Shown: piece by piece, positions 37,102 to 45,310 of the stretch
Layout of the letters: each line of letters starts with the position of its first letter
Position numbering within the stretch: position 1 is the stretch's first letter
Assembly: GCF_014191375.1 (NCBI RefSeq)
Contig: NZ_JACHWN010000001.1
Coordinates: forward strand, 62,001 to 126,000
DNA: 64,000 nt
Direction: 5' to 3'
From: Mesorhizobium sp. RMAD-H1
GTDB taxonomy: Bacteria; Pseudomonadota; Alphaproteobacteria; Rhizobiales; Rhizobiaceae
Notes under the pieces: generated by a model
The model's database searches: none
Told to the model about the DNA's origin: nothing
What the model saw: the letters and a program-made list of their open reading frames with translations, nothing else
Program-made: the position numbers and the translations under genes

Positions 37102-38360
37102 TGCAACGCTCCGCTGGTGAGCGAGGGCATGACCGCCCCTTCGTCGGAAGCGGTAAGGGGGGCGATCGCAGATTGCCAGGCATCCGTCCCATATTCGCGC
37201 GAATAGGCGGTCTCCAGCAGGTATCGCGCATTGTTGCCCATCGTCATCAGGTGCAGCCGCGAATGCTTGAGGCGCAATATGCTGTCGATGAGCCCCGCGA
37301 CGTCGCCCGGCCTGACGGCTTCGCCGCACTGGAATGTCCGCACCGTCGAGCCGACCTCGCCGTCGGGGTCGCCGATGAAGATGGTCGGGCGTCCGGCCGC
37401 CAGCACGCCGTAGAACTTGCTCGGTATGATGCAATGTTCGAGTTGCGGCAGCAGCGATACGAGATGCACATCCGCCACGCTCAGGCTTTCCTGCAGGTTT
37501 TCTACCGGCTGGAACGGCTTGAAAACCACATTGCTCAAGCCCCGGCGCTGGACCTCCGCTTCGACAAAGGGCCTTTGCTGGCCGTCGCCGATGAACAGGA
37601 AGCGGATGCCTTTCACACCGAGCAGCTTTTCGGCAGCATCGAGCACGGTTGCAAATTCATGCGCCCGGCCGAAATTGCCGGAATAGCCGATGACGAAGCT
37701 GCGGCCCAGTTTCCAGGTTCGGCGCAACCGGTTTTCGTCCGGCTTCACGGGGCGGATCTCGTTCTTGTCGGACCAGTGGTGGACGACGCGCAGCGTCTCC
37801 TTGGCGATGCCCTGACCGGCGAGATGACGCGCCATGGCTTCGATCGGGCAGATCGTCAGGGCGGAGCGGCGCATCGACCAGTTGCGCAATCCGAGCGCGG
37901 TCCTGCCCGGAAGCGTATCGGAGCGCAGCATTCCCAGCTCCATGGCCGTTTCCGGAAAAAGGTCCATGACCCAGTTGACGAGCTTGGCGCCGCGAAGCCG
38001 GATCGGCAGGGCGCTGCTGACGGCAAGCAGCGGCGGATCGGTGCACAGGACGCAGATATCGTCCCGCCTTGCATGGCGCAGCCACCACGCCATTGCCGAG
38101 AGATGAAAGGTTGCATAATCGGCTGCGCGCCCGGCAAGCGCGCGCCGTCCGAAACCCGATGTCCATAGCCGGTGAATCCGGACGCCGTTGACGGTTTCCT
38201 CCGCAGGAAGGAACTCGTTGGGGCGGTTGTAATAGTGCCGGCTGGCGATGACCTCGACCTCGATTCCGTCGCGCGCCAGCGAGAAGGCGAGGCTGGAGAC
38301 CATTCGGCTGGTGGCCGATTGGTCGGGGTGGAAATATCGGTTTGCAAAGAGGATTCTCAT
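37098..38360 (-). CDS. Glycosyltransferase family 4 (WcaI/WbuB-like)
   Basis: A 420-residue GT4 enzyme starting MRILFANRYFHPDQSATSRM, a form typical of WcaI/WbuB fucosyl- and fucosaminyltransferases. Other pieces are VLCTDPPLLAVSSALPIRL, LVNWVMDLFPETAMELGML, VIGYSGNFGRAHEFATVLDA and CIIPSKFYGVLAAGRPTIFIG. ATG 38360 begins the conserved start; the frame extends 20 codons further without similarity. First gene of the operon, divergent from GDP-fucose synthase; a fucose or related 6-deoxyhexose donor is plausible from that neighbour. Confidence 0.87.
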   Translation of the reverse strand: MRILFANRYFHPDQSATSRMVSSLAFSLARDGIEVEVIASRHYYNRPNEFLPAEETVNGVRIHRLWTSGFGRRALAGRAADYATFHLSAMAWWLRHARRDDICVLCTDPPLLAVSSALPIRLRGAKLVNWVMDLFPETAMELGMLRSDTLPGRTALGLRNWSMRRSALTICPIEAMARHLAGQGIAKETLRVVHHWSDKNEIRPVKPDENRLRRTWKLGRSFVIGYSGNFGRAHEFATVLDAAEKLLGVKGIRFLFIGDGQQRPFVEAEVQRRGLSNVVFKPFQPVENLQESLSVADVHLVSLLPQLEHCIIPSKFYGVLAAGRPTIFIGDPDGEVGSTVRTFQCGEAVRPGDVAGLIDSILRLKHSRLHLMTMGNNARYLLETAYSREYGTDAWQSAIAPLTASDEGAVMPSLTSGALQ

Positions 38361-38653
38361 GACGCCGGCCCAATGTTTCTGCGTCCAGAGTTGCAGATTG
38401 GGCGAGGGCTGGACAAGCAAGCCAAAGGCGTTAGCGGCCTATCCGGCCTTGCAGTGCGCTACCCCATACGGCGTGTCGGTCCTCTACGGCAAAGATGCAA
38501 TCCGATCCCGCCATCGAGCCGTTTCACTCCGGCCTACTCCCTCGGGTGAAGCGCAATGCCCATAATGGAGTGATTTCCCGTCCTTCTGAAATGGCCAAAA
38601 CTGATTGCCGGGCAATAGCGGGCCTGTTGGGAGCATCGAGGGAAATCGGAGGG

Positions 38654-39643
38654 ATGACGATCGTGGGCCATGATCATGAACACGCGGATTTTCCACTGCG
38701 CGGAAAGCGCGTCTTCGTCGCCGGCCATGCGGGGCTGGTGGGTTCGGCGCTGGTCCGGCGTCTGAGGACGGAAGACTGCATCATCCTGACGGTGCCGCAC
38801 GGGGAAGTGGATCTGACCCGGCAGGTGGAGACGGAACGCTGGATGAGGGCGGAGCGCCCCGAGGCGGTCTTCGTCGCTGCAGCCCGTGTCGGCGGTATTG
38901 CAGCGAATGCGCGCTATCCCGTCGAGTTCTTCTACGAAAACACGATGATGGGCTGCAATATCATGCATGCCGCCCACGAGGTGGGTGTACGCAAGCTGAT
39001 GTGGCTGGGATCGAGCTGCATCTATCCGCGCGACGCGCACCAGCCGCTCCGCGAGGAGATGCTGCTGACCGGACCGCTCGAGCCGACCAACGAGGCCTAT
39101 GCGATCGCCAAGATCGCCGGGATCAAGCTCGCTCAATTCTATAGCCGGCAATATGGCGATTGCTTCATCTCCGCCATGCCGACCAATCTCTATGGCCCCA
39201 ACGACAATTTCGATCCGGAGACGTCGCATGTCCTGCCGGCGCTGATCCGCCGCATCCACGAGGCGAAGGTCAATGGCGCGCCCAGCGTGACATTATGGGG
39301 GACGGGAAGGCCGCTGCGTGAATTCCTCCATGTCGACGATCTGGCCGATGCCTGCGTCCATCTGATGAAGCACTACAGCGGCTTGGAGCATGTCAATATC
39401 GGTGCCGGACAGGAGATCTCGATCCGTGACCTGGCGAGCCTCATCGCCGAAATCATCGGCTATGGTGGCCAATTCGCCTATGACACCACCAGGCCGGACG
39501 GCACGCCCCGCAAGCGTCTCGATACCTCGCGCATGGAGGCGATGGGCTGGCGCGCCCGCATCAGCCTCCGGGAAGGTATCAGCGATCTCTACGTCCACTG
39601 GCTGGTCAAGGGTGAAGCGCGTGAAGCTGCCGCTTCAGCGTGA
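38654..39643 (+). CDS. fcl: GDP-L-fucose synthase
   Basis: Epimerises and reduces GDP-4-keto-6-deoxymannose to GDP-L-fucose with NADPH. The 329-residue short-chain dehydrogenase/reductase has KRVFVAGHAGLVGSALVRRL, HAAARVGGI-type loop AAARVGGIAANARYPVEFF, SSCIYPRDAHQPLREEMLLT, the catalytic Tyr-Lys in NEAYAIAKIAGIKL and AMPTNLYGPNDNFDPETSHV. ATG 38654 directly follows GGAGGG, which is too close; GTG 38663 is spaced 10 nt from it and is a serious alternative. GDP-mannose 4,6-dehydratase (gmd) is not in the window. Lone plus-strand gene. Confidence 0.92.
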   Translation: MTIVGHDHEHADFPLRGKRVFVAGHAGLVGSALVRRLRTEDCIILTVPHGEVDLTRQVETERWMRAERPEAVFVAAARVGGIAANARYPVEFFYENTMMGCNIMHAAHEVGVRKLMWLGSSCIYPRDAHQPLREEMLLTGPLEPTNEAYAIAKIAGIKLAQFYSRQYGDCFISAMPTNLYGPNDNFDPETSHVLPALIRRIHEAKVNGAPSVTLWGTGRPLREFLHVDDLADACVHLMKHYSGLEHVNIGAGQEISIRDLASLIAEIIGYGGQFAYDTTRPDGTPRKRLDTSRMEAMGWRARISLREGISDLYVHWLVKGEAREAAASA

Positions 39644-39689
39644 GATCGAAACGTTGGCCGCCCCTGGAGCAGCCCAACGATTGTCCTGT

Positions 39690-40934
39690 TCAGGATCGTG
39701 GTTCCGTCAGCTTCGAGAGATCGAACTCCACCCGCAAGATATCGCCGGGCCTGATCTCGCTGCGCTCGTTGGCGGCGATTTCCTGATAGCCGTTATCGTC
39801 ATTTCGCAGCACCGTGAAGGTCATCTTGCGCGCGATATCAGCCGACGACACATTGCCGGAAGCCTTGGCGATCTCGGCCATGCTGTCGAGGAGCGACTGG
39901 CTCTTGCGCTTCATCCGGGCAAGGTTCAGGTCGATCTCCTGCAGGCTTGCCGCAGACTCGTTCCTGCGCACATCGCCGAGCGAGGCAATGCGCTGTTTCA
40001 CGGCAAGCTGGTTCTGCCGGGCGCGCGCCAGGAACGAGCCGAGCTCCAGCGCATCGCGCCGCGTCGATGAGAGCTCGCGTTCCATTTCCCTGAGGCTCGT
40101 CTTTGCCGCCAGACCGCGATCGACGAGCGTCCTCGACGAGTTGACGTTTTCCTGCAGGAGCGCGATCTCGTCATTGTGCAACCGGATGCTCTCCTGCAAT
40201 GTCCTGATCTCGTCGGAATAGCTTTCGACCTGTGCCTGCAGTGCCCGCTCTTCGGCCGCCAGCGTGTTGCGCCTGATTTCGAAGAGCATCATCTCGCCAT
40301 TGATAACGCGCTGTTTCTGCTGTTCGTCCTGGGCATTGGCCGTCGCGGGAAGCCCGTATTCGAAGGGGCGTCCTTCGAGCTCCGCTTCCGTCCGGGCGCG
40401 CTTCACCTGCAACGCGAACATCTGCAGTTGCAGATCGGCATATTCCTGCTGGGCCGAGATCATCTGCATGCCTGCAGTCACGGAGGGGGCTTCGCCCTTG
40501 CCCGCACCACCCCCGAGCGCCAGCAGTTCGAGCGCGATCATCCCCGGCCTGTATTCATATTTACCCGGCGTGCGGATATCGCCGAGCACGAAGACGGGCG
40601 CATACTGGCTGATCGTGGCTGTGACGGCGAGGCCCGGCATGTGCTGGGCAAGCGCTTTTCCCAGCCTTTCGCCGACTTCCTTCGGTGTCATACCCGAAAC
40701 CGCGACATTGCCGACGATCGGATAGCCGATGCTGCCGTCCGGCCCGACGGGATACTGGCCGGTGAGATCGGCCTGGCCGAAGACGGTGATCTGCAGCACG
40801 TCGTTCGGGTTGATCCTGTAGCCGCCGGCTTCCGCGGCGAGGGCAGGAAGCGTGCCGAGCCACAACAGGCCGGCCAGCGCCGAAGCGCCCATGAGCCTCA
40901 TCGACCGGACGGAAATTGCACGCGCGCTACGCAT
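39690..40934 (-). CDS. Polysaccharide export protein (Wza/ExoF type)
   Basis: A 414-residue exported protein: signal peptide (RLMGASALAGLLWLGTLPALA), then a polysaccharide-export domain with GYRINPNDVLQITVFGQADL and GPDGSIGYPIVGNVAVSG, an SLBB-like part with FVLGDIRTPGKYEYRPGM, and a long coiled coil (about residues 210-350, rich in Glu, Gln, Leu, Arg). The closing EIRPGDILRVEF repeats the SLBB form. The coiled-coil version matches rhizobial ExoF rather than enteric Wza, and I see no lipobox Cys. Start ATG 40934 with AGGAAGGGG lies within the last 8 nt of the GumC-like gene. It would form the periplasmic/outer-membrane export channel or its adaptor. Confidence 0.85.
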   Translation of the reverse strand: MRSARAISVRSMRLMGASALAGLLWLGTLPALAAEAGGYRINPNDVLQITVFGQADLTGQYPVGPDGSIGYPIVGNVAVSGMTPKEVGERLGKALAQHMPGLAVTATISQYAPVFVLGDIRTPGKYEYRPGMIALELLALGGGAGKGEAPSVTAGMQMISAQQEYADLQLQMFALQVKRARTEAELEGRPFEYGLPATANAQDEQQKQRVINGEMMLFEIRRNTLAAEERALQAQVESYSDEIRTLQESIRLHNDEIALLQENVNSSRTLVDRGLAAKTSLREMERELSSTRRDALELGSFLARARQNQLAVKQRIASLGDVRRNESAASLQEIDLNLARMKRKSQSLLDSMAEIAKASGNVSSADIARKMTFTVLRNDDNGYQEIAANERSEIRPGDILRVEFDLSKLTEPRS

Positions 40935-42447
40935 AGGGATGCCCCTTCCTGGGATCGGTGGGAAACAGGCGCAGATCGGCCATCGGTGCGGCGGGAGCCC
41001 CTGTCGCATTTTCCGGCGTTTTCACCTCGCGCAACGCACCGTCGATTGCCTCGCGGAAGACTGTGCCGGCGGCAGCGGCCACGCCGCCGATGCCGAAGCC
41101 CAGCAGCAGCCATGTCAATAGACGCGGACTGGCCCGCGCGCTTGCCGGTTCCGCCATCGAGATCATCTGGGCTTCGGGCGCGGCTATGCCGTCCTGCTCG
41201 ATCGTCTGCTTGTAGCGGGTCAGGTAACTTTCGTAGATCGCCCGGTTGGCATTGGCCTCGCGTTCGAGTTGCGCCGCCTCGACCTGTGCCTGGTCCGCCT
41301 TGAAGAGTTCCTTCTGGGCGTCGCGCAAGTTTGCTTCCATGGCATCGCGCCGGCGCTCCGCGATGGCGATCTCGTTCGACAGGCTCCTGATGATCTGGTC
41401 GACCTCGGCGCCGATCTGCTTTCTCAGCGCATCGCGCTCGGAGAAGAGCGAAGGGATTTCGGCGCTTTTCACCGCGCCCGCCGATTGCAGCTCGGCAAGC
41501 CGCCGCTCCACCTTGGCTTCCTCCAGCCGCAGTGCCTGGATCGCCGGCGACGCCAGGATTTCGGTGAGGGCAGGGGTGTCGTTCTTCTCCCTGAGCGCGA
41601 TCGCCGTGTTGAGCCGCGCCTGGGCCAGCGAGAGGGCGCCCGTCGAGGCGACGATCTCGGCATTGATCGCAGCCACGCGCTGCGCCTGGAACGTCACGCC
41701 GTTTGCCTCGGCAAGGCCTGCCTTCTGGCGAAAATTCTCGGCCGCCTTCTCCGAGGTCTCGAGGGCGGCACGCAACGTCACGAGTCTCTCGCCCAGCCAT
41801 TCGCCGACGCGCCGGGTCGCCGATTGCTGGACTTCGATCTGGTGGGCGAGATAGGCCTCGCCGAAGGCGTTTGCCACCTTTGCGGCATAGGCCGGATCCG
41901 GTGCGCGATAGGTGATGAAGATGGTGTAGGAGCGCCCGTCATTCGTCACCCGCAGGTTGGAGATCAGAATGTCGGTCTTCCTGCGCTCGATGGCGGCAGC
42001 TTTTGTTTCGTCGACCGTGGGCGACGTGGCGCGCTGGGCATAGGCCGCACCGTCGAAAAGGTCGCGGAAGCGCTCCGTCCAGGTTGAAAGGAGCGTCGTT
42101 GCCGGTTCGTCGGTCAGAACCGCGACGCCTTGCGCTTCCAGCCTTTGAATGACTTTGCGCGCCATCATCCGCGAATTGATGACGTCGAGTTCGGTGCGCA
42201 GCACCGGGCTTTCCTGTGGCAATGGCGAGACCACCGATTCCGTCGGCAATGCCTGCACACGACGCACGTCGAGGACGAGCACCGCTTCGGAGACATAGCT
42301 CCACGGGGCTGTCGAATAGCCGGCGAGCCCGATGCAGAGGCCCGCCAGCGTTGGAATTGTGAGCATATATTTCCGGCGTTTGAGAAGCGCCAGAAACTGT
42401 GGCAGCGATGTCCGCGCCCCCGCGGACGGAATCTCGGATATGATCAC
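40927..42447 (-). CDS. GumC/Wzz-family chain-length and transport protein without kinase domain
   Basis: A 506-residue inner-membrane protein with a Wzz domain. TM1 is in MLTIPTLAGLCIGLAGY (about 28-45), a long periplasmic coiled-coil part covers about 60-430, and TM2 is in LLTWLLLGFGIGGVAAAAGTV, followed by a short cytoplasmic tail of about 50 residues. The tail holds no Walker A/B motifs or Tyr cluster, so it lacks the BY-kinase found in Wzc and ExoP. GTG 42445-42447 is the start behind GGGAG (7 nt). It works with the ExoF-like protein in polymer length control and export. Confidence 0.85.
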   Translation of the reverse strand: MIISEIPSAGARTSLPQFLALLKRRKYMLTIPTLAGLCIGLAGYSTAPWSYVSEAVLVLDVRRVQALPTESVVSPLPQESPVLRTELDVINSRMMARKVIQRLEAQGVAVLTDEPATTLLSTWTERFRDLFDGAAYAQRATSPTVDETKAAAIERRKTDILISNLRVTNDGRSYTIFITYRAPDPAYAAKVANAFGEAYLAHQIEVQQSATRRVGEWLGERLVTLRAALETSEKAAENFRQKAGLAEANGVTFQAQRVAAINAEIVASTGALSLAQARLNTAIALREKNDTPALTEILASPAIQALRLEEAKVERRLAELQSAGAVKSAEIPSLFSERDALRKQIGAEVDQIIRSLSNEIAIAERRRDAMEANLRDAQKELFKADQAQVEAAQLEREANANRAIYESYLTRYKQTIEQDGIAAPEAQMISMAEPASARASPRLLTWLLLGFGIGGVAAAAGTVFREAIDGALREVKTPENATGAPAAPMADLRLFPTDPRKGHPYA

Positions 42448-42483
42448 GGTCGTTCTCCCGGAATGGAAATGAGGCGGCTGAGT

Positions 42484-43269
42484 TCAGTCCGCGTCTGCGA
42501 AGCCCGATTCTGAGGGAAAAAGATCGTTGATCATGTAGGCGACCTCGGTCCTGTTGGTCGCCTTGAGCTTTTTCATGATGTTGCGGATATGCACCTTCAC
42601 CGTGCTTTCCCGCAGGTTGAGTTCATAGGCGATGATCTTGTTCGCCTTCCCCCGGCGCAGCGCGTTGACGACTTCCGCCTGACGCTGCGTGAACATGCCA
42701 CCCATCGGACGCGTCTCCTGGGTGCCGGCTTCTGCGGCATGGCGCATGGCCAGGACGCTGCTTGCCGGGACGAATGTGCCTCCGGCCATCGCCAGCCGGA
42801 TCGCTTCGACGCAGACGTCGATCCCGACTGATGTGGGGATATAGCCGTGCACGCCGCACTCAAGGGCCTTCAATATCTGCGACATGTCTTCCTTGTCGGC
42901 CAGAATGACGACGGGCACAGAGCCGCATTCCGAAACGACGCGTCGCAGATGGCTGGTCATGTTGGGATCGGAAACCTTTTGGCCTCCAATATTGATCAGC
43001 ACCGCCCCGGCTGGTTGTTTTTGTTTTTGAGCCAGCCATTCCTCGAAAGAACCGATCGCGATGACGGGCATGCCGATATCGTGGGACCGGAGACTTTGCG
43101 CCAGGCATTCCCGATCCAGCGTACGGCTGTCGATCACGAAGAGTGCCGGTTCCGCCATATCGGCATTTGCGTCGGTGCTGATTTCCTTACTTGTATGTGC
43201 CCCTGAAATGATAGACGTATGTCTGAAGACTGGAACACTATTGTCAGTCTTTCTAAGTATATTTTCCAT
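42484..43269 (-). CDS. LuxR-type regulator with degenerate receiver domain
   Basis: A 261-residue response-regulator-like protein. Residues about 40-160 follow the receiver fold (LFVIDSRTLDRECLAQSL; later VVILADKEDMSQILKALECG), but the phosphoacceptor position reads LINIGG instead of an Asp, and the Lys after the last strand is replaced (GYIPTSVG). The C-terminal LuxR HTH is intact: FTQRQAEVVNALRRGKANK and NLRESTVKVHIRNIMKKL. ATG 43269 has GGGAGG at 8 nt; the open frame continues 38 codons upstream but is unlikely. It heads the gumC-exoF operon and is the likely local controller, signalling by something other than aspartyl phosphate. Confidence 0.85.
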   Translation of the reverse strand: MENILRKTDNSVPVFRHTSIISGAHTSKEISTDANADMAEPALFVIDSRTLDRECLAQSLRSHDIGMPVIAIGSFEEWLAQKQKQPAGAVLINIGGQKVSDPNMTSHLRRVVSECGSVPVVILADKEDMSQILKALECGVHGYIPTSVGIDVCVEAIRLAMAGGTFVPASSVLAMRHAAEAGTQETRPMGGMFTQRQAEVVNALRRGKANKIIAYELNLRESTVKVHIRNIMKKLKATNRTEVAYMINDLFPSESGFADAD

Positions 43270-43560
43270 AAAGCTAGCCTCCCACCAAAGAAGGCATGAG
43301 TTATATTTAAGAGACAGCGATCTGCGCTGCCTCAGTAAAGAGAAAATAAAACTGCGCCGCAATACTTTCATTTTTATGGTCAAAAGTGCGGATAAGCAGT
43401 TTTACCATCTGAGGATATATTACCCACGCCTCACGTTTTTGCTAACAATGAAATATTGTGTTCAAACCAGTGGAGTGTCATTAACATAAGTTAGCTGCTG
43501 TGAAATTTCCGGCATGCGGAAACAGCCTTTTCCTACACAATTCGAGGTATGAGGTAATAC

Positions 43561-43645
43561 GGGGCTTCGCGCGATGGCCTCGCCATCGGGATGAAATCAT
43601 CCTCCGACGGGTGGGGGCAGGCTGAACGTGCCCCTCTTTTTTTCC
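43561..43645 (+). ncRNA. Candidate small RNA with three hairpins
   Basis: Three consecutive stems occur on the plus strand: CGATGGC/GCCATCG (43572-43588, loop CTC), GGATG/CATCC (43589-43602, loop AAAT) and a terminator GGGGCA/TGCCCC with TCTTTTTTT. A TAATAC box at 43555-43560 could be a -10; no good -35 is visible. The terminator has no upstream plus-strand gene to serve, because the luxR-type gene is read the other way, so an independent short transcript of about 80 nt is the simplest reading. I do not recognise a known family. Confidence 0.5.
43614..43643 (+). terminator. Strong rho-independent terminator
   Basis: Arms GGGGCA (43614-43619) and TGCCCC (43629-43634), 9-nt loop GGCTGAACG, then TCTTTTTTT. 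It is read on the plus strand in a spacer with no upstream plus-strand gene. Confidence 0.8.
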
Positions 43646-43790
43646 GCCTTCGTGCATGTGAGCGGCTTTCTTCTCTACAGCCGGAAGTAGTGCTTTAGAA
43701 TGATTACATTTGATCAAAATTTATGCAAAACTCACCTGGTTTGGCGGGCTGGGGGGAACTGATCTTTAAATCTCATACGTAACGGATTTC

Positions 43791-44546
43791 ATGTCGAATG
43801 AATCGAGATCATTGCTGGAGTTGCTTGAGGCGCCGCCGATAAGCGCCAGATTCGATGACGTGGACAGAAAAGCGCTCCATTCGCTTCCGGTCGGCTTGAG
43901 GCGCTATCCGCCTCATACGGTCGTCTACAACCAGGGGGACCCCGTCCGCAGCGTCTATATCATCAATTCGGGATGGGGTTGCATCTATCGCGACCTGCCC
44001 AGCGGCGATCGCCAGATCATCGATTTTCCGATCAAGGGCGACATGGTCGGACTGCGCATGCCGGCCGCATTCAACTACAACACCTATGCTTCGATCACCG
44101 AGATGTCGGTCTTCGAGATTTCGCAATATGCGCTCAATGCCATCGTGCTCCAGTCTCCCTATCTCAGCAGCGGGATCATGGGAATGATGGCCAGGCAAAG
44201 GGCATTTCTCATCGAGCATCTGACCAATCTGGGGCGGCGCAATGCCCTGGTCAGGACCGCGCATCTGCTCCTGGAAATGGGCGTCCGGGCGAAGAACAAC
44301 GGCATGGGCACGGAAAAGGGCTATTCCTGTCCTCTGACCCAGTATGAACTGGCCGATGCGCTGGGGCTGACCGCGATCCATGTGAACCGTATGCTGCGCG
44401 AGCTCAGAGAACAAAATCTCGTCGCCTTCCGCTATGGCGAGGTCGAGTTCATCAACCGTCCCGCTTTGGTGCGGCTGGCGAATTTCGACGAGAATTACCT
44501 GGCGATGGGAATGTTCCTGGATGTCGCGGCCTCGCAGCTCGATTGA
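43791..44546 (+). CDS. Crp/Fnr-family transcriptional regulator
   Basis: A 251-residue protein with a cyclic-nucleotide-binding-like N-terminal domain (YPPHTVVYNQGDPVRSVYII, then GWGCIYRDLPSGDRQIIDF) and a C-terminal winged HTH (CPLTQYELADALGLTAIHVN, then RMLRELREQNLVAF). There is no N-terminal Cys cluster, so it is not an Fe-S FNR; the cAMP-contact Arg/Glu pattern is also not obvious. Such short Crp/Fnr proteins are common in rhizobia and often have unknown signals. The ribosome site is weak (ACGGA 4-5 nt before ATG). Facing away from the luxR-type gene, it may take part in polysaccharide control. Confidence 0.88.
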   Translation: MSNESRSLLELLEAPPISARFDDVDRKALHSLPVGLRRYPPHTVVYNQGDPVRSVYIINSGWGCIYRDLPSGDRQIIDFPIKGDMVGLRMPAAFNYNTYASITEMSVFEISQYALNAIVLQSPYLSSGIMGMMARQRAFLIEHLTNLGRRNALVRTAHLLLEMGVRAKNNGMGTEKGYSCPLTQYELADALGLTAIHVNRMLRELREQNLVAFRYGEVEFINRPALVRLANFDENYLAMGMFLDVAASQLD

Positions 44547-44614
44547 GGCACGGCAATTACGCTGGCAGATACTGCCAGGCGGTTATCTCTAGGCAATCGC
44601 ATGAAATGATATGG

Positions 44615-44683
44615 CCCTCTCCGGCTCGTTGCACCTCCTCTCTCCAAAAGGAGAGGCGGGGAGTGCAGCGGACCGGTGAGGGG
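44615..44683. repeat. Imperfect palindromic intergenic repeat (rhizobial type)
   Basis: A long interrupted hairpin between convergent genes: outer arms CCCTC/GAGGG and CCGG/CCGG, middle GTTGCAC/GTGCAGC (one wobble), inner CTCTCC/GGAGAG with an AAAA loop (44640-44655). The right half, CCGCTGCACTCCCCGCC on its complement, is like intergenic palindromes I know from rhizobial genomes. It may also serve as a bidirectional terminator. Confidence 0.55.
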
Positions 44684-44734
44684 ATTTCAATGCCACTGGT
44701 CTGCATTGCGTCGGACAACGGCATGTCCGAGAAA

Positions 44735-45280
44735 TCAGAGCGAAGCGGCTTCCTTTGCTGACTCGGTCGGATGCGCGGCGCTTTGCCCTTTCCTGCGGTA
44801 GTGCACGCGCATCATTTCCCGCCATTCACCGTCGCCGCCAAGCACCTTGGCCGTGAAAAGGCGATAGTCCTTGTCCTTGATGGTGATGATGTCGCGATAT
44901 TTCGCCATCTCCCCCGGTTTCTGGAAATCAGGGCCTTCCGCCTCCAGCGTCAGCACCTTCTCCGTCTCGTCCAGCCAGCCGTCATAGACCCAGAGATAGG
45001 TCATCATCGAGCCGATCCATGTGCCGACATAGCGTTGTTTCTGCGGATCGTAGCCGATCGTCAGGATCGTGGTGACCGGGCCGACCTCGGGCATTTCGCC
45101 CTTGCCTTCGCCCACAACCCAGAGGCCGTGCAGCGAGCGGACGCTTTCGGTCCATGTGGCCTGGCCGGAGCCCTCCGCGCTGCCGCCCTCAGGGCAGGGC
45201 GCGCTGGCCTCCATTTCGCAGGTCCACTCGCCGACGAGCTGCTGCAGCCATTGATGTTCCTTCTGCGGTTCTGCTTTCAT
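44735..45280 (-). CDS. DUF1579 family protein
   Basis: A 181-residue protein of the DUF1579 family, recognised by HQWLQQLVGEWTCEMEA, WTESVRSLHGLWVVGEG, TTILTIGYDPQKQRYVGTW and DYRLFTAKVLGGDGEWREMM. The fold is a lipocalin-like barrel; function is unknown. GGAGG stands 6 nt before the ATG. It lies 30 nt after the DUF899 gene on the same strand, so the two are probably one operon, next to a divergent MarR regulator. Confidence 0.87.
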   Translation of the reverse strand: MKAEPQKEHQWLQQLVGEWTCEMEASAPCPEGGSAEGSGQATWTESVRSLHGLWVVGEGKGEMPEVGPVTTILTIGYDPQKQRYVGTWIGSMMTYLWVYDGWLDETEKVLTLEAEGPDFQKPGEMAKYRDIITIKDKDYRLFTAKVLGGDGEWREMMRVHYRRKGQSAAHPTESAKEAASL

Positions 45281-45310
45281 GGTTTCCTCCTTCGGGGCTG
45301 GGATAACAGG

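Larger units (their letters stand above)
43270..43790. other. AT-rich divergent regulatory region between luxR and crp/fnr genes
   Basis: 521 nt, clearly more AT-rich than the surrounding genes from about 43300 to 43500, which fits promoters for the luxR-type gene. It contains the candidate small RNA and terminator at 43561-43645. No ORF here is supported. Confidence 0.6.

Noticed and set aside
43705-43730. FNR-type box TTGATCAAAATTTATG before the crp/fnr gene
   Set aside because: Only the left half-site fits; the right half lacks ATCAA at the correct spacing.
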